A stretch of DNA of 64,000 nt from Microbotryum silenes-acaulis. Lineage: Eukaryota; Basidiomycota; Microbotryomycetes; Microbotryales; Microbotryaceae. The notes below the pieces were generated by a model that worked only from the letters and a program-made list of their open reading frames with translations, did no database searches and had not been told where the DNA came from. A program made the translations under genes and the position numbers. Shown here one piece after another: positions 1 to 11,553 of the stretch. The stretch lies in NCBI GenBank assembly GCA_003665825.1, contig QPFY01000007.1, positions 248,001 through 312,000 of the forward strand, given 5' to 3'. Every line of letters starts with the position of its first letter. Positions within the stretch are counted from its first letter, which is position 1.

Positions 1-337
1 AGCAGTTGCAGCCAAGCCGGGGATCAACTTATGATGAGCTTTCGGCGTTTGAAAATCCTGCCCATTTTCTCGAGCTTCACGACAGGATTACCCGAGTCGA
101 TCGACTTCTCTCCATCTGAGCGCCGAGCGCCGAGCTTCGGCACGCCGTTTCCCGCGCTGCTACTGGCGAGCGGCCCTTGTCCGAGCCGCCGGCCGAAGCC
201 GTCGGTCCGGTTTGGCGCTCATCCCGTGCAGTCTCGTGCCGGGTTCGGACTCGATGCATCGTCGTTCGCGCTGGTGCACTTGTCCTTTCCTTCCCTCCCT
301 CCCACCCCTCATCACCCTTCGCACCCCAAACGCCATC
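1..337. other. 5' flank of the E2 gene, no gene seen
   Basis: I see no supported gene here. Open frames on both strands lack family features and look like chance frames in GC-rich DNA. The last 80 bases before the E2 start are C/T-rich (runs of ctccctcccacccc), typical of a fungal core promoter or leader. Confidence 0.5.
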
Positions 338-2187
338 ATGATCGCCAGAAGAGCATCTCGTCTTCTGCGACCTACCATCACGACCGCACGTGTCGCAACT
401 CGTCAACTGCTCGCGCAGGAACAGCTATCCCTCCTCCCTCGTGTATCCTCAGCAGTTGTACCACCTCGATCATGGCGCAGCTTTGCATCCACCTCCATGA
501 ACCAGGCTGCAGTCAGCAAGCCATTCCTCTTAGCGGATATCGGAGAAGGCATCACCGAGGTCGAAATTGTCAAATGGTCAGTTCTTAGTCCTTCGCTCGA
601 GTCGCTGTGCCCCACATCCCGCTTGCCGCTTGGGACGAAGTACTCACCATGTCTTTCTTATTTCATATTACAGGCTGATCGAAGACGGACAACAGATTGA
701 AATGTTTGACCCTATCGTCGAAGTCATGTCAGTTCTGTCCCAACCTTTGCCCCAGGTTAAGCCTACCTCTTCCGAAAGGACAAACACTGAAAACTTTGAT
801 CGCCCTCATCTTGCATAGGTCCGACAAGGCGACCGTCGAAATCACCTCCCCTTACTCAGGTCGAGTCAAAGCCCTAAATGGAGCCGTAGGCGATGTCATC
901 CGCGTCGGCAAGACGCTGTGCGAGGTCGAGATGGAAGCCGAGGAGGACGAAAAGGTCGAAACACCGTCGGCACCTACTGTCGAATCCCCCAACGCCGCAC
1001 ACCCATCCAACGCGGTGCCGGAAAAAGCTTCTTTTGTTTCTTCGACTTCAAAGACTGAGCCCTCGACGTTGCCGACGGAAGTTATCGATCGGGAAGTATG
1101 GGCGACGCCGGCAACTCGACGGATAGCTCGCGAGCACTCGGTCAACCTCAACCGGGTACCGGGGACAGGCAAGGACGGGCGGGTGACCAAGACGGATGTG
1201 CTCGACTTTATCGCCCAAGGCGCAGGCGCACCTTCTGCAGCGTCTTCTTCATCTCCCGTTGCTTCCACTTCTTCCGCCACTCCTACATCATCCGCCCAAT
1301 CCTCATCGAGCGCAACGGGGTCATCAGCAGCAACCACGACTGTGGCTCTGACCGGCGTACGGAAAGCCATGTTCAAGGCCATGACCGCTTCCCTGTCGAT
1401 CCCTCACTTCTCCTACTCGGAGACGCTCGACGTCACCCTCCTTGAGCGCCTGCGCATCTCTCTCAACTCTCACATACCCCTGACGCACCGAGCAACCCTA
1501 ACACCAGCGGAGGAAGCTCAACTCTCCGCCATCCAAAACTTTTCGCCTTCGACAACACGGCTTCCCGAAGCAGAACGCATCCAAAAGCTCACCCTATTGC
1601 CACTGCTGATCAAGTGCCTCTCCCAAGCGCTCTACGACCACCCTCTGTTCCTCTCTCTTCTCGCCCCCACGCACGATGCTCTGATCCTCCGTAAATCGCA
1701 CGACATCTCGATCGCCCTCTCTGCCCCTTTAGGAGGTGGGCTATACACGCCTCTACTCCCCAACGTCGACTCCAGCTCGCCTTACGACCTCGCTTCCCAA
1801 ATCACCCTCTTGCAAAAAACGGTCCCTCGATTCCCCCCCAAGCATTCTGGGACGGGGAGCATCACTCTTTCCAATGTCGGTGTTGTAGGTGGGACAACGA
1901 CGCACCCCATCATTCCTCCGACGGGTCAACTCGCCATCGGTGCGATGGGGAGGATTCGCGTCGAGCCGAGGTACACAAAAGGATCCCTCGGGGAAGCCAA
2001 GAAGATTGCGCAGGGCTTGCTGGACGAATCCGAGGTCGAGTTGTTGCGAGTCGAACCGAGGATGTTGATGGACGTTACGTTCTCCGCCGATCATCGCGTC
2101 GTTGAAGGCGTCGAGCTCGCCAAATTGGTCGAGAGTTGGAAGAGGATCGTCGAGGAACCTGGGCGAATGAGTGGGTTGGGTCGATAG
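338..2187 (+). CDS. DBT: Lipoamide acyltransferase (E2) of mitochondrial branched-chain 2-oxoacid dehydrogenase
   Basis: Transfers the acyl group from E1 to CoA in catabolism of Leu, Ile and Val in the mitochondrial matrix. Three exons fit: 338-576, 674-727, 819-2187 (553 aa). The start at 338 opens an Arg/Ser-rich presequence (MIARRASRLL..). The lipoyl domain follows (LADIGEGITEVEIVKW .. SDKATVEITSPYSG, lipoyl Lys near 101), then an E3-binding domain (TPATRRIAREHSVNL, GKDGRVTKTDVLDF), a Ser/Ala/Thr linker, and the catalytic domain ending FSADHRVVEGVEL (active-site His near 523). The usual HxxxDG motif reads HRVVEG here, so Asp is replaced by Glu. The BCKDH-type call rather than pyruvate or 2-oxoglutarate E2 rests on the single lipoyl domain and the VEIVKW-type sequence; this is family knowledge and fairly sure. 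Confidence 0.9.
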
Positions 2188-2485
2188 GCCGTGTGAAGTG
2201 AAAGTGATGGAGGAATGTAATATTTTGGTTGTAGTGAAAATGCTCAGTGGCAACGAGTCATATCATACATTCGATATACGAGACGAAAGAAGACGGCTGT
2301 GAGACGCCCGGGAACGACCGGTGAGACAATCAAGCACGTGCGACCGGACCCCTCTCCTGTCGGGTCGGCGAGATATGATAAGCCCGAACGGCGGACTAGC
2401 CGCATGAGCTTCCTTTGCGTTCTTGGGCGTTCCTTTCGCCGTTCGTAATTCTTTGTCGCATCCGAACCAATACTCCTGATTCGAC

Positions 2486-5197
2486 ATGGACTCAACCAGC
2501 GCATCGGATCACGTACGTCATCTATCAGAGGAGGTGCTCCTATTGGGGACCCCTTCCGGCACAAACGACGACCAGACGCGCCGTGCGAATCGACGCCGCA
2601 CAAGCGAGGATGCGAGCGAAGATAGCGACCAGCAGGAGGGTCACGCCACGGGAGATATTCTACCACGCCATCGGATGAGAGCGACTAGTCAGTCGTGAGC
2701 TGTGATGGTACGGCGACTCCGAGCACGGGTGGCGTTCGCTAAGCTTGCGCCCCACGTTTCGACTCCGCCCGGTAACAGGGTTACTATGGCGGTGGCGTCA
2801 GGACACGAATGAGAAAACATCATCATGGGAAAATAAATCCAATCTTAAGCCACGGTGGCTCAAGGTTGGCGTCTTCGCGTCGTTACTGCTCGCGCTCAAG
2901 CTCGCCCTCATGGTGATCGACTCGGCACTGGCGCTCCGGAAAGGCGGTTCGCTTCTCAATTTCAGCAAATCCATGAGAACAAACGATCCAGCTTCAGATA
3001 CACGCCCAAATCGCAAGATGTTCCCTATACCCGCTACGGTTGTGATCCGTCCCCCTCTGCCCCCACTCGACCAATCGACGATCAATATTGACGAAATGCC
3101 CAATGCCCATCCCCCCGCTTGGCGACTTTCGGTCGACCCCAGTCGACTTCGGAAGTGCAACAAGATCATGATCTATAGGATCGGTGATTACATGGGTTGG
3201 GGAGCGGGGTTGCTTTTCGTGGTAAGCCTTAGCGTCGGTTTGGAATGAGCCGCCCGGAGAGAGCTGACCTTTCAACACCACGATGGCTTCACATTGCACC
3301 TCTTCAGGTTCGACTGCATCTACTTGCCGCTCGGGTTGGGGCGATCTTACTGGTCGACAACGGTGCATGGTACGTTCCCCTTTAACCTCCAAGAGCAAAG
3401 GAGACCAATCTAGCCAGAGACACGGCAGACATGAAAGTAAAATCGTTTCTCCACTGAAAGGACGTACGGACGCCTCGAGTACTATTTTGTGTAGCAGAAA
3501 TGTTCTCGAGTGGTAACTGATGATGACCACGACTCAGTCCAATGAACAGGGACGAGAACAGAGTGGCCAGAGACTAAGGGACAGACTCGCGGAAGGCTAG
3601 AAAGTGAAGCGTAAAGCTAATAAAGAGAGAGAATAGAGACTAGTAAAGTAGGGAGATTGAGTGACTAAGGAGAGAATGACACGCCGCTAGGCTCAATCCC
3701 AAGTACCATAATAGGAACAACTAGGGCTCGGGGGGCGCTCCGCGCCCACCTCCCTGCGTAAATGAAGGTCGTTGCGAGCTCCGCCCGCACCTCCCGGACC
3801 GTGGGGGGGAGAAGAAAAGATCGGCGCGCGCGCGCGGCTGAGAACCTTATTTAGTCGTGCATTCTTTTATGTAGATGTAGATAATCAGATGAAGGACGGG
3901 ACAACCCATATGACCATATACGAATGACATTTTGAACCGTACAAGATCGACTGCGTCCCTTCCGATGATTGGTACGACCAGAAGCCAGCGCAAAAAATTG
4001 GTTCGAGAGGGTGGGACAAGGCGGAGCGTAGCATCGCCGATTGGGAAGAAATCGCCGCTGTAGACGCCTACGAAGACAAGATCGCGCGCGCGGACCTCGA
4101 TGTTGAGGGGATGCAACGACTGGATGATCTCGAGTTTGGTCCAGGACGCAGGCCTTCAGTGCTCCCTGCTCCAGAGACACTTCCTCCGCCGATGGTACCG
4201 GCTTTCGAGGCGCAAGCGACGGTGTTGAGACAGTACTGGAAGCCGCTGCCCGAGACGTTAGAGCAAGTGCAGGAGGTGAAGAAAATGACGGGGATAGGGG
4301 GACCGCAACCCACGGTGGGGGTGATGATACGATTGGGAGACAAGGGGTGGGAGTATCGTCACAGCCTTCGACCATCGAATGTCCACAACACATTGTTAGT
4401 GGATAGGAGCTTTGGCGACGGTGCGTCGGAGATCGCTGATCAAGCTCAACCACAAACAGTAAAAACCTGTCCGCCCATCTAGAGGTGATGCACAATCTCT
4501 ATGACCGAATGATCCTTCCAACTTCGCTTGCAACAAACACATCAAAGCCCTGGTACCCACTCTCGTCCAGCGCGCGACTCTTCACACCCGCGCAACAACC
4601 CATCGCCATCGTGGTGACGGCCGAGGAAACGGCTCTGCTAAACATCAGTCTCGAGTCTACGGCCGCTCCGTTCCGATTTGATCGTACTCCAAGCTTGAAA
4701 CCAGAGGAAGGAACGTACAGGAAGAACACTTTCACCAAATGGCCGATGAAGACGCGTGTAGCCCACACACGACAGCTTGTTCGCGATATTGAGATTATGG
4801 CCAAATACACCGACGCCACGGTCGTTACGATGTCGAGCAATATTGGGCGGATTGTGACCATGTGAGTTGGAGCTACCAACTACTTGCGTCGCGTGTATAA
4901 AAAAACTAATGGCTGCTAACTTGATGTACCTCCACTGAGACAGGCTTGCTGGGACCGAGGCTGCCTTGGGACCGACACATGCGCAGGGAAACCACGTCGG
5001 AGGGAGAATGCGAGTCTGCACGGATTGTTTCCTCATCTTCATGTCTGTTTCAACGTGCTGACAAAAATCCAGCCACACCTGGATCTTATAGACGAGCGCT
5101 GGATGTGTGGTGGTTCCCACAGGAGTGGCCATGGCTGGCTTTATCAGTCGTCGGCTGGAACGGCGAAACCCCACCACCCAAGAGGCCAGAACTATGA
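2486..5197 (+). CDS. Type II membrane protein resembling GT23 alpha-1,6-fucosyltransferases
   Basis: Probable exons: 2486-2687, 2779-3221, 3308-3369, 3461-3488, 3946-4394, 4460-4861, 4944-about 5026, about 5072-5197. All junctions keep frame; the last one is weakest. A charged cytosolic tail is followed by one membrane segment (VGVFASLLLALKLALMVIDS), giving a Golgi-type signal anchor. The lumenal part has features I associate with fucosyltransferase-like proteins: CNKIMIYRIGDYMGWGAGL, ILLVDNGAWTYGRLEYYF, GVMIRLGDKGWEYR (compare the R-x-x-D-K of the donor site), VVTMSSNIGRIVTMLAG, and the final DVWWFPQEW. Role inferred: glycan modification in the Golgi, substrate unknown. The intron 3489-3945 is unusually long for this window and contains GC-rich and AG-rich sequence. 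A non-enzymatic member of the fold is possible. Confidence 0.5.
3489..3945 (+). other. Long intron with AG-rich tract and GC-rich block
   Basis: About 457 nt between two exons whose neighbours are separated by introns of under 100 nt. It holds a purine-rich stretch (about 3595-3675, repeated aaagagagag-like words), then a GC-rich block (3725-3840) with ggcgctccgcgcc and an alternating (gc)n run at 3821-3836. It could be an old insertion; I see no clear target duplication. Confidence 0.35.
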
Positions 5198-7225
5198 AAG
5201 CTGTTGAGGTGAATTATTCTCACCTAAATTCGCCTTACGTGCACTTCACTTTTGTTATAGTCACGCGCGCAATTCGCGTCTTTCTGTCTTTATCTCCTCT
5301 TCTTCACTTGATTACGAGCTCCTTGGTTCGTCCCTGCTGTCAGCTCGTTCAGCACATCGCTCCCCGTTTCCAAGAAAAGCGTCCACACAAACTCATACAT
5401 CCTCCCGACTCGTGAAACAACTGTTTACGTGTCATTTTCTAGATCAAGTGCTGTGTTCCATGATTCGAAGTGCATAGAACTGTTGGCGTATCCTCAGTTT
5501 TTACTTTTACCCTTTTGGGAGTATTTTGGGTCGTGTTTGCTGCAAAGTTCTGTACATATATTTGCGCAGAGTTGGCGTTGTCGGAACAACGTAGTAGTGC
5601 TCTGTTTTTTGCGTGAATTGAAACTTATGTGTTTTCCTTTTGATGAACCCATAGCCCATCGCAGGCCTCTCCCAGAGTGCTCAGGTTTTGTCGCCTCGAG
5701 CTTGGCAATCGGAGTGATGACACCCATTGAGACGCAAACCTTCTCAAGTGTAGCGGCAGCGAGGAAACATTTTCTAAGGTGGTACATGTCTCAGTTAATA
5801 TTAATCGGGCACCACGGTTGCCGCTGCAGAGGAGATTCTGCCCCGGACGACGATGCGGGGCTACGAAGGCGAAGACAGGGGTTCACCACGTGCCGGAACG
5901 GAAGGCATGCAGGCACTAGGTGAGACTATCAAGCCAGCATCTAGGATTCCGTTCTTCGTGCTCTTTGCACGAAGAAGTTCCTTCGTAAGCACCAACCTGT
6001 GCGCTGTGCTGCATAAAGCTCCCCAGGGCCGCGCCCCAAGCCTCCGCGGCGAAAGCAATGGCGCGCGCACGGCGGGCGAGCGGCGCAAGGGGCCGCCCGT
6101 GCACTGACCGGCCTGAGCATAGTGAATCCGTGTAAACAACTCCAGTGTACAAACTTGGCTCATCCAATTTCAAGCTCCGGCTAGTCAGCCACTGTCACGG
6201 TCTCCAGCGAAGATGTGTCCAAGAACTGAAAGCCCGCTCTCGGCCGTCGGCGACTCGCCCCTCCTAATTCGGAAAGGACCGACAAGATCGATCGCGAGCC
6301 TCGACCGAACTCCCCCGTTCACTCACTGGAGCACGACGGAGCTTGGTGCATCAAATGCTGAGGTAGCGTCATCGAGCTTTCGCTTTTCTCATCCGCTTCA
6401 ACTGTCACAGCTTCTGATCTCTTGACTCGTACAAGCTCAATAACTTATCTGCTCTGCACCGTCTTGCACACCACCTCGACCGACAGCCCCCGGATCCTTC
6501 AGCACAGCCCGACGTTCTAAGTAGCGGCGCGCCACATCCGAGGAGTGAGTCGCCTCAAATTGCGCTCAAGAATCATGCTGCTCTTTTTTCTTTTGTAGAT
6601 CTTGTTCATCATATTGCCCCCAGTTCTCCGCCTGATTAGCCTACGGAAAAACTAGATGGAAGTCGACGATGATAACACAAACCGCCCGCAAGATGCGAGA
6701 AACGGGCCGGTGTCCACCAATCCGATACTTGGGATTCAAGTGCCCCAGCCAAGCGGTTGCTCCCCCCCAGGAGACGAATGAGAGAGAAAGAAGGAGAGAA
6801 AGAGTAATAAAACGATTTACTAACGACAAGAGGCCCACCCCGCACCCACTTCCCAACTCGGTCGAGACAAAGACAGGAGAGCGACTGCGCAACTACCCTG
6901 ACCCACGAAGCCCCAAGTCTATGCTCGGTCACAGCAAGACGCGGTGGAGGCCCCTCAAAACCTCCACCTCAGCAGTCCCTGGCCTCTCAAAGCCGACTTT
7001 CTGCCTGTGTCTGCTGATCCCTCCCTTGACTCAGAACCCCGAAGCCAAAGAGCGCGAGCCACCGTCGAGTCAATCCCAAATCGCGAGCCGGTCCATGAGC
7101 AACGAAAGCAGACCTGTAATAGATGAAAGATGAAAGCAAGATATTTAGTATACAGTTTTGGAAGAAGAAGTGTGATGTGGTGTGTGTGTGTGTGTGGGAT
7201 GGTGCGGGGAAATCGAACCCAGCCT
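5198..7225. other. Gene-poor stretch between the GT23-like gene and the retrotransposon
   Basis: No ORF here has recognisable domains. 5200-5800 is relatively AT-rich and looks like terminator or intergenic DNA. 6010-6110 is a sharply GC/CpG-rich block. 6780-6820 is purine-rich (agagagaaagaagg). 7178-7197 is a short (gt)n repeat just downstream of the retrotransposon ORF. Part of the right end is probably the 3' UTR of the minus-strand element, but I cannot fix its boundary: no poly(T) run is visible on the plus strand. Confidence 0.4.
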
Positions 7226-10200
7226 CTACTGCCCTCGCCCGCCCCTTGCTCCTCCCGCCCTCAACTTCATCCTCTCCTCCAGTACCACCCTCCTCCTCTC
7301 CACGCTTTCCATCCTCGTCCCGTGCTTCTGCATCCTCCATCTCCCACTGCTGATCATCTCCAAAACCATCCCCGTGAAGATCTCGATCGTCCTGCCCGCC
7401 CCTTCCTGTTCGCTGAGCTTGGCCTTGAGCTTGGGGAGGCCAAAGAGCCGTTGCAGTGTCGTGTACTGGGCGTCCTCGATCGTGTCGCACCCGAGTGCGT
7501 CGCAGAGCACGCCCCTTGCTGCGATCCAGACGTTCCGCGAGTCAACGCAGTCGAAAAAGTAGTGGTCGGTGTCGTCCACCGGCGCTTTGCAGACGAGGCA
7601 CGCGGGAGAAGTGTCGTGGTTTTGTTGGTGTTGCAGCTTGCGCGTCGGGGTGAAGCGGAGAATCAGCTTGAACCAAACTTCCCTCTCCCTCGCCGTCAGT
7701 GCCTTCGAGTTGACCGCCTTCCAGAAGCTCCTGAGATCGTCCGGCTGCGGTGGTCCCTTGAGCCCGAGCGTGTTGGTAAAGGCCTTCGCGTTCAGGACCC
7801 GGCGGATGCGACGGATCGTGTAGGGTCGAGCCATGTTCAGCAGCTTGTACTGGCTCGCCTGTTGTGGAAGCACCGGGTCCGGAAGGCGCTGCTCCATTGC
7901 GAAGCGGGCCACGGGCTTGGGGAGGATCGCCTCGAGCAGTGCGCTGGTGCCGATCCGGGGAGGCACGTTGAGCCGTCCCGCCGCCACCGCCGCCGCCAAG
8001 GGCGTGTTCTTGTGTTGATCGACAGTGAACCGGTACCAGGCCGCGATTGCCAGTCGCTGTGGGAGCCCGCGTCGATCGTACTCGCTGTTGTCGCCGAGCA
8101 CATCCGCCGGCGGCGTCCAGAGGTGAAACCCCCCACCCGCATACAACTCGCGCCGATAGAGATCCGCCACCTTCGGGTAGCCCTGGAGACGAAGGTAGTC
8201 AGGTACATGAACCGCGTCGATGGTCTGTTTCCCTCTGATGGGGGTGTGGAGGCTGCCGAGCAGGGTGGGCAGCGCGAGCAGGTTCGCGGTGGTCAAGGCC
8301 CTCGGGTTGACCTGCGCGTCGTGATGTTTCGGAACGCCCAGTGCGGCGTGCCATCGGGGATGAAGGCCGTTGGGGATGGGAGTGGATGGATGTGGCCAGA
8401 GATCGGTGGCCAGGTCGAGGTCGGGCTGAGCTCGCTGGAGTGCCGCGCGCGCAAGTCCTTGCCAGATCGCGCCAGAACCGCCGAGAAGAGCGTCCCAGAT
8501 CCGTGCCGCAACCGCGTCCACGACGTCCTGCATCCTGATCACCCCCAGTCCCCCCTTGAGCTTGGCTGTGAACACGATGTCTCTGCCGTAGCTGGTCCTG
8601 CCCTTGCCCCCACGGACGAAATCGACGAGCATGTCATCGAGCTTCTTGACGACTTCGGGCGGCGGGATGTCGGCTGCAAGGAAGTGCAGGATCTTGGGGA
8701 TGGCGTACCGATTGACGTAAAAGGCACGGGTGTGGTGCGTGAGCCAGCGATGCTGGACCGCCTCCAGCGTTGCCTCGAGGCGTTCGATGAGATTCGCGTA
8801 GGCGAGTTCGGTGTCGCCGCTGGGGTCGAAGGGGAGGCCGATCCACTCGAGCGACTCGCCTGCGGCCTTGACGACGAGCGGGCGTTCCCCCGGGTCCCAG
8901 CGGCGTCCGATCGGTAGGATGACCGTCTTATCCGTGTTGAGCCGGCCATTCGTTGCATGCCTCCAGTCGAGCGCCAGGTCATCGAGCAAGTTGAGTGACT
9001 CCAAGCCCGCGACGGCGACGACAACGTCATCGGCAAATGCAAGTGATGTAATGGCGCGGCTCTGTGGGTACGGATGAAGGGCAGGGATTGCAAGATTCAG
9101 CGCGATGTTTCGACGATGTAGAGCATCCAGGAACGGCTGAAACACGATGTCCCAGACCGATGACGACGCCGGGTCCCCTTGGCCGAGCCCACACGTCAGT
9201 CGCACCGGCGCCGTCAGGAACCCATTGATGATGTAGCGGGCCGAGGTCAAGTCACCCGAGTAGAGCATCCTCAGCACGCGAAGAAAGATGGCAGGAGCGC
9301 CCAGAGCGTCGAAGATGGCAAAGATCCAGTCATGCTCGACGAGGTCGTAGGCGGATGATTGGTCAAGAGACAAGAGCGCGGCCATGGGGAACTCGGTCCT
9401 GCGCGCACCAAGTTCCTCGACCAGGAGACGAAGGTGTAGCGCAGCGTCGGCCGATCGGCGGTCCTTGACGAATCCGTGCTGCTGCGGCGGGAGGAGATCG
9501 GGCAGAAGGTGGTTGAGTCGGGCGACGTAGACCTTGGTAAAGATCTTGTAATCGCACTCGCGCAGGGTGATAGGCCGGTACGACGAAAGGTCGGCGCGAT
9601 CGGCGTTCTTCTTGTGTCGCTTGAAGATGAGGCGCACGAGTCCCTGACCCTGCTTGGGAGAGAGTGAACCGCGCTCAATCATCGCGTTGTAGGCCTTGGT
9701 CAGCAGCTTGGCCCACGCCTCGGGTGCGGTCTGGTAGAGTTCGTAGGGCACGCCCGACGGTCCCGGCGATCGCCCCGGGTGCGTCGTCCCGATCGCGGCC
9801 ACGACCTCGTCCTCGGTGATCGGTCGCTGGAGTAAGTCGATCTGCGATTCCGAGAGTCGGCGCAGAAAGAGCGGATCCGAGCGCGGGTCGTCGCAAGTCC
9901 GCGCCGCCCTGATCGGCGCGAGGAATTCGTCCCGAAGTCGAGCGACGCGGTCCGGGTCGCGAGGCTCGATGTGGTAGAGGCGCTGAAAATGCGCCTGCGT
10001 GTGGTCAAGAGCAATATCAATGTCATGCGTTAGCTCTCCGTTGGCCAAGCGCAGTGCTGTGATCTTGGAATCCGAGTTCCGCGCCGCGAGCTTGGCGTGG
10101 ACCGGCCGCGACAGTCGTTCCTCGGAAGCGATCTCGGGGACGTGGGCTCGGATCCGGAGTAGGCGCGCGCGCTCCTCGACCGCCCGCTTGAGTTCCTCCG

Positions 10201-11245
10201 ACGTCCTCGTCCATTCTGCCGTGTCCTCGTCCCTCCATATCGGTAACGCCTCCAGATCCTGCACCCTCCCCACCAAATACTCCATCCGTTCCGACCGCTC
10301 CCGATGCAGCCTCCTCGCCAGCTCACCACCCCTATCCCTGCACGCCTCCAGAATGACCTCGAGCTCCCCCACCGGTTCCTCCCCGCTTGCCCCTTCCAAC
10401 CATCCTTCCATCATCCGCTGAAATTCCACCGTCTTGAAGGTTGTGGTATTAATTCGATGTAGTTGGTTGGATGTGGTAGGTAGGCTGAGCTGTGGGAGAG
10501 TCGCATCAAGATCGTCTGAGAGAGCCAGCACAATCAAGACCGGTCGGTGATCGGAGAGATCCTTGGGGTAGTCGTAGATCGTCGAGGCCTGGTCGAGCCT
10601 TTTCTGGTGAGTTCGTTGTAGGAGAAAGTAATCAAGCCGGGAAAATGAGTTGGGTCGCTTGCGATTGGGGTTGGGTCGAGTGAAAGATGGGGTGATGGGG
10701 TGCTTGTAGCGGATGCAGTCCGTGTAGGCCGAGTCGAGCTTGCCTATCAAGATCGGCCAGTGGTGGCCGCGCCGACTTTGGTTCCGCCGATCGACTTCTG
10801 GGCGCGGGCAGTCGTTGAGATCTCCGCCAAGGAGTCGGAGGTGGGATTTCTGTGTTTTGTGAAATAAGAGTTTGTCAAAGAATTTTGCTCGTTGTTTTGG
10901 TTCAACGGGCGCGTAGATGTTGTTCATTTCGAAAATTTTAGTGTCGCCCCGCAGACGAAAGGAGGTGACCAGGATCCGTCCGTTGAGTGCCGAGTGGGTG
11001 CGCAAGAGCTCGGCGTCGATCAGGGGGGAGTCAGCCGGAATCAGAGTCAGACAATGTTGGTTGATGAAGAGCTTGCCCTCGTACTCGTCCTTGATGAGTT
11101 GCCAGAGGTGCGGTCTGATGAAGTGCTCTTGTACGAGAATGGCCGATGCTTTGAAAGTGGATAGGTAAGTGTAAATGTTGCGTCGTTTCTCCGGGACCCC
11201 CATGCCCCTCCTCACGTTCCAGGTGATGATGGTGTGCTTGATCAT
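7226..11245 (-). CDS. LINE ORF2: endonuclease plus reverse transcriptase
   Basis: 1339 codons without a stop or frameshift. Residues about 1-240 form an endonuclease/exonuclease/phosphatase domain: [10 protein letters not shown] at the start, VQEHF with the catalytic Glu, LGGDLNDCP with the DxN motif, RLDYFL, and LSDHRPVL with the catalytic Asp-His pair. The reverse transcriptase lies in the middle: [36 protein letters not shown] (first catalytic Asp), [10 protein letters not shown], and [10 protein letters not shown] (the FADD box). Near the C-terminus [18 protein letters not shown] gives a CCHC-like zf-RVT motif. The protein nicks target DNA and primes cDNA synthesis from element RNA. The start ATG at 11245 overlaps the upstream ORF stop, so translation by termination-reinitiation is likely. 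Confidence 0.92.
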   Translation of the reverse strand: MIKHTIITWNVRRGMGVPEKRRNIYTYLSTFKASAILVQEHFIRPHLWQLIKDEYEGKLFINQHCLTLIPADSPLIDAELLRTHSALNGRILVTSFRLRGDTKIFEMNNIYAPVEPKQRAKFFDKLLFHKTQKSHLRLLGGDLNDCPRPEVDRRNQSRRGHHWPILIGKLDSAYTDCIRYKHPITPSFTRPNPNRKRPNSFSRLDYFLLQRTHQKRLDQASTIYDYPKDLSDHRPVLIVLALSDDLDATLPQLSLPTTSNQLHRINTTTFKTVEFQRMMEGWLEGASGEEPVGELEVILEACRDRGGELARRLHRERSERMEYLVGRVQDLEALPIWRDEDTAEWTRTSEELKRAVEERARLLRIRAHVPEIASEERLSRPVHAKLAARNSDSKITALRLANGELTHDIDIALDHTQAHFQRLYHIEPRDPDRVARLRDEFLAPIRAARTCDDPRSDPLFLRRLSESQIDLLQRPITEDEVVAAIGTTHPGRSPGPSGVPYELYQTAPEAWAKLLTKAYNAMIERGSLSPKQGQGLVRLIFKRHKKNADRADLSSYRPITLRECDYKIFTKVYVARLNHLLPDLLPPQQHGFVKDRRSADAALHLRLLVEELGARRTEFPMAALLSLDQSSAYDLVEHDWIFAIFDALGAPAIFLRVLRMLYSGDLTSARYIINGFLTAPVRLTCGLGQGDPASSSVWDIVFQPFLDALHRRNIALNLAIPALHPYPQSRAITSLAFADDVVVAVAGLESLNLLDDLALDWRHATNGRLNTDKTVILPIGRRWDPGERPLVVKAAGESLEWIGLPFDPSGDTELAYANLIERLEATLEAVQHRWLTHHTRAFYVNRYAIPKILHFLAADIPPPEVVKKLDDMLVDFVRGGKGRTSYGRDIVFTAKLKGGLGVIRMQDVVDAVAARIWDALLGGSGAIWQGLARAALQRAQPDLDLATDLWPHPSTPIPNGLHPRWHAALGVPKHHDAQVNPRALTTANLLALPTLLGSLHTPIRGKQTIDAVHVPDYLRLQGYPKVADLYRRELYAGGGFHLWTPPADVLGDNSEYDRRGLPQRLAIAAWYRFTVDQHKNTPLAAAVAAGRLNVPPRIGTSALLEAILPKPVARFAMEQRLPDPVLPQQASQYKLLNMARPYTIRRIRRVLNAKAFTNTLGLKGPPQPDDLRSFWKAVNSKALTAREREVWFKLILRFTPTRKLQHQQNHDTSPACLVCKAPVDDTDHYFFDCVDSRNVWIAARGVLCDALGCDTIEDAQYTTLQRLFGLPKLKAKLSEQEGAGRTIEIFTGMVLEMISSGRWRMQKHGTRMESVERRRVVLEERMKLRAGGARGGRGQ

Positions 11246-11472
11246 TAATGAGTAGTTGAGTTCGAGGGGCTCTTGGCGGTGGTGACGCCCTCAAAGAGGG
11301 GGAGGGCGGGCAGGACATCGTCCTCGGGCTCGTGGTCGGACCATCTTTTCTCCTCGGCTACCCCCTTTGCTTTCCCTCGGTCCACCTTCGTCACGCCAAC
11401 CGGCATCGCCGCCGCCGCCGACATCGACCTCGTCACCCTCCGCCCCTCTATTCCATCCTGTGATCGCGCATC
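11245..11472 (-). pseudogene. C-terminal remnant of LINE ORF1
   Basis: An open frame of about 75 codons with no ATG near its beginning. An in-frame stop at 11473-11475 lies upstream, so what is left is only a tail. It ends ..NSTTH and its TAA shares two bases with the ATG of ORF2 (TAATG on the minus strand). Composition is Lys/Arg/Glu-rich; no zinc knuckle remains. Read as an ORF1 (RNA-binding protein) cut off by 5' truncation of the element; this identity is inferred from position only. Confidence 0.45.
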
Positions 11473-11553
11473 TCATCGCTCTACTTGGATCCCAGAGTAC
11501 GCTTGTCTCTTTATGCTGTTGAAGGTGTTAGTAGACCTTGCACTGATATCAGG

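Larger units (their letters stand above)
7226..11553 (-). mobile_element. Non-LTR (LINE-type) retrotransposon, 5'-truncated
   Basis: A minus-strand element with an uninterrupted ORF2 (7226-11245) and the C-terminal remnant of an ORF1 (11245-11472), joined by TAATG, so that the ORF1 stop overlaps the ORF2 start. The right-hand (5') limit lies between 11473 and the tRNA-like gene at 11554. The 3' end lies somewhere left of 7226. ORF2 has an apurinic-type endonuclease, a reverse transcriptase and a C-terminal zinc-knuckle-like region, and no RNase H that I can see. The intact long ORF suggests a recent insertion. Clade (Tad, L1 or other) is not assigned. Confidence 0.85.

Noticed and set aside
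5429..5923. 165-codon plus-strand ORF
   Set aside because: Cys/Phe/Ser-rich chance frame in AT-rich intergenic DNA, no domain and no supporting splice sites.
7178..7197. (gt)n tract as a telomere or LINE tail
   Set aside because: Too short and of the wrong unit; a simple dinucleotide repeat.
7130..8917. 595-codon plus-strand ORF
   Set aside because: It is the antisense shadow of the LINE ORF2; Arg/Val-rich composition and no domain, as expected from GC-rich third positions on the opposite strand.
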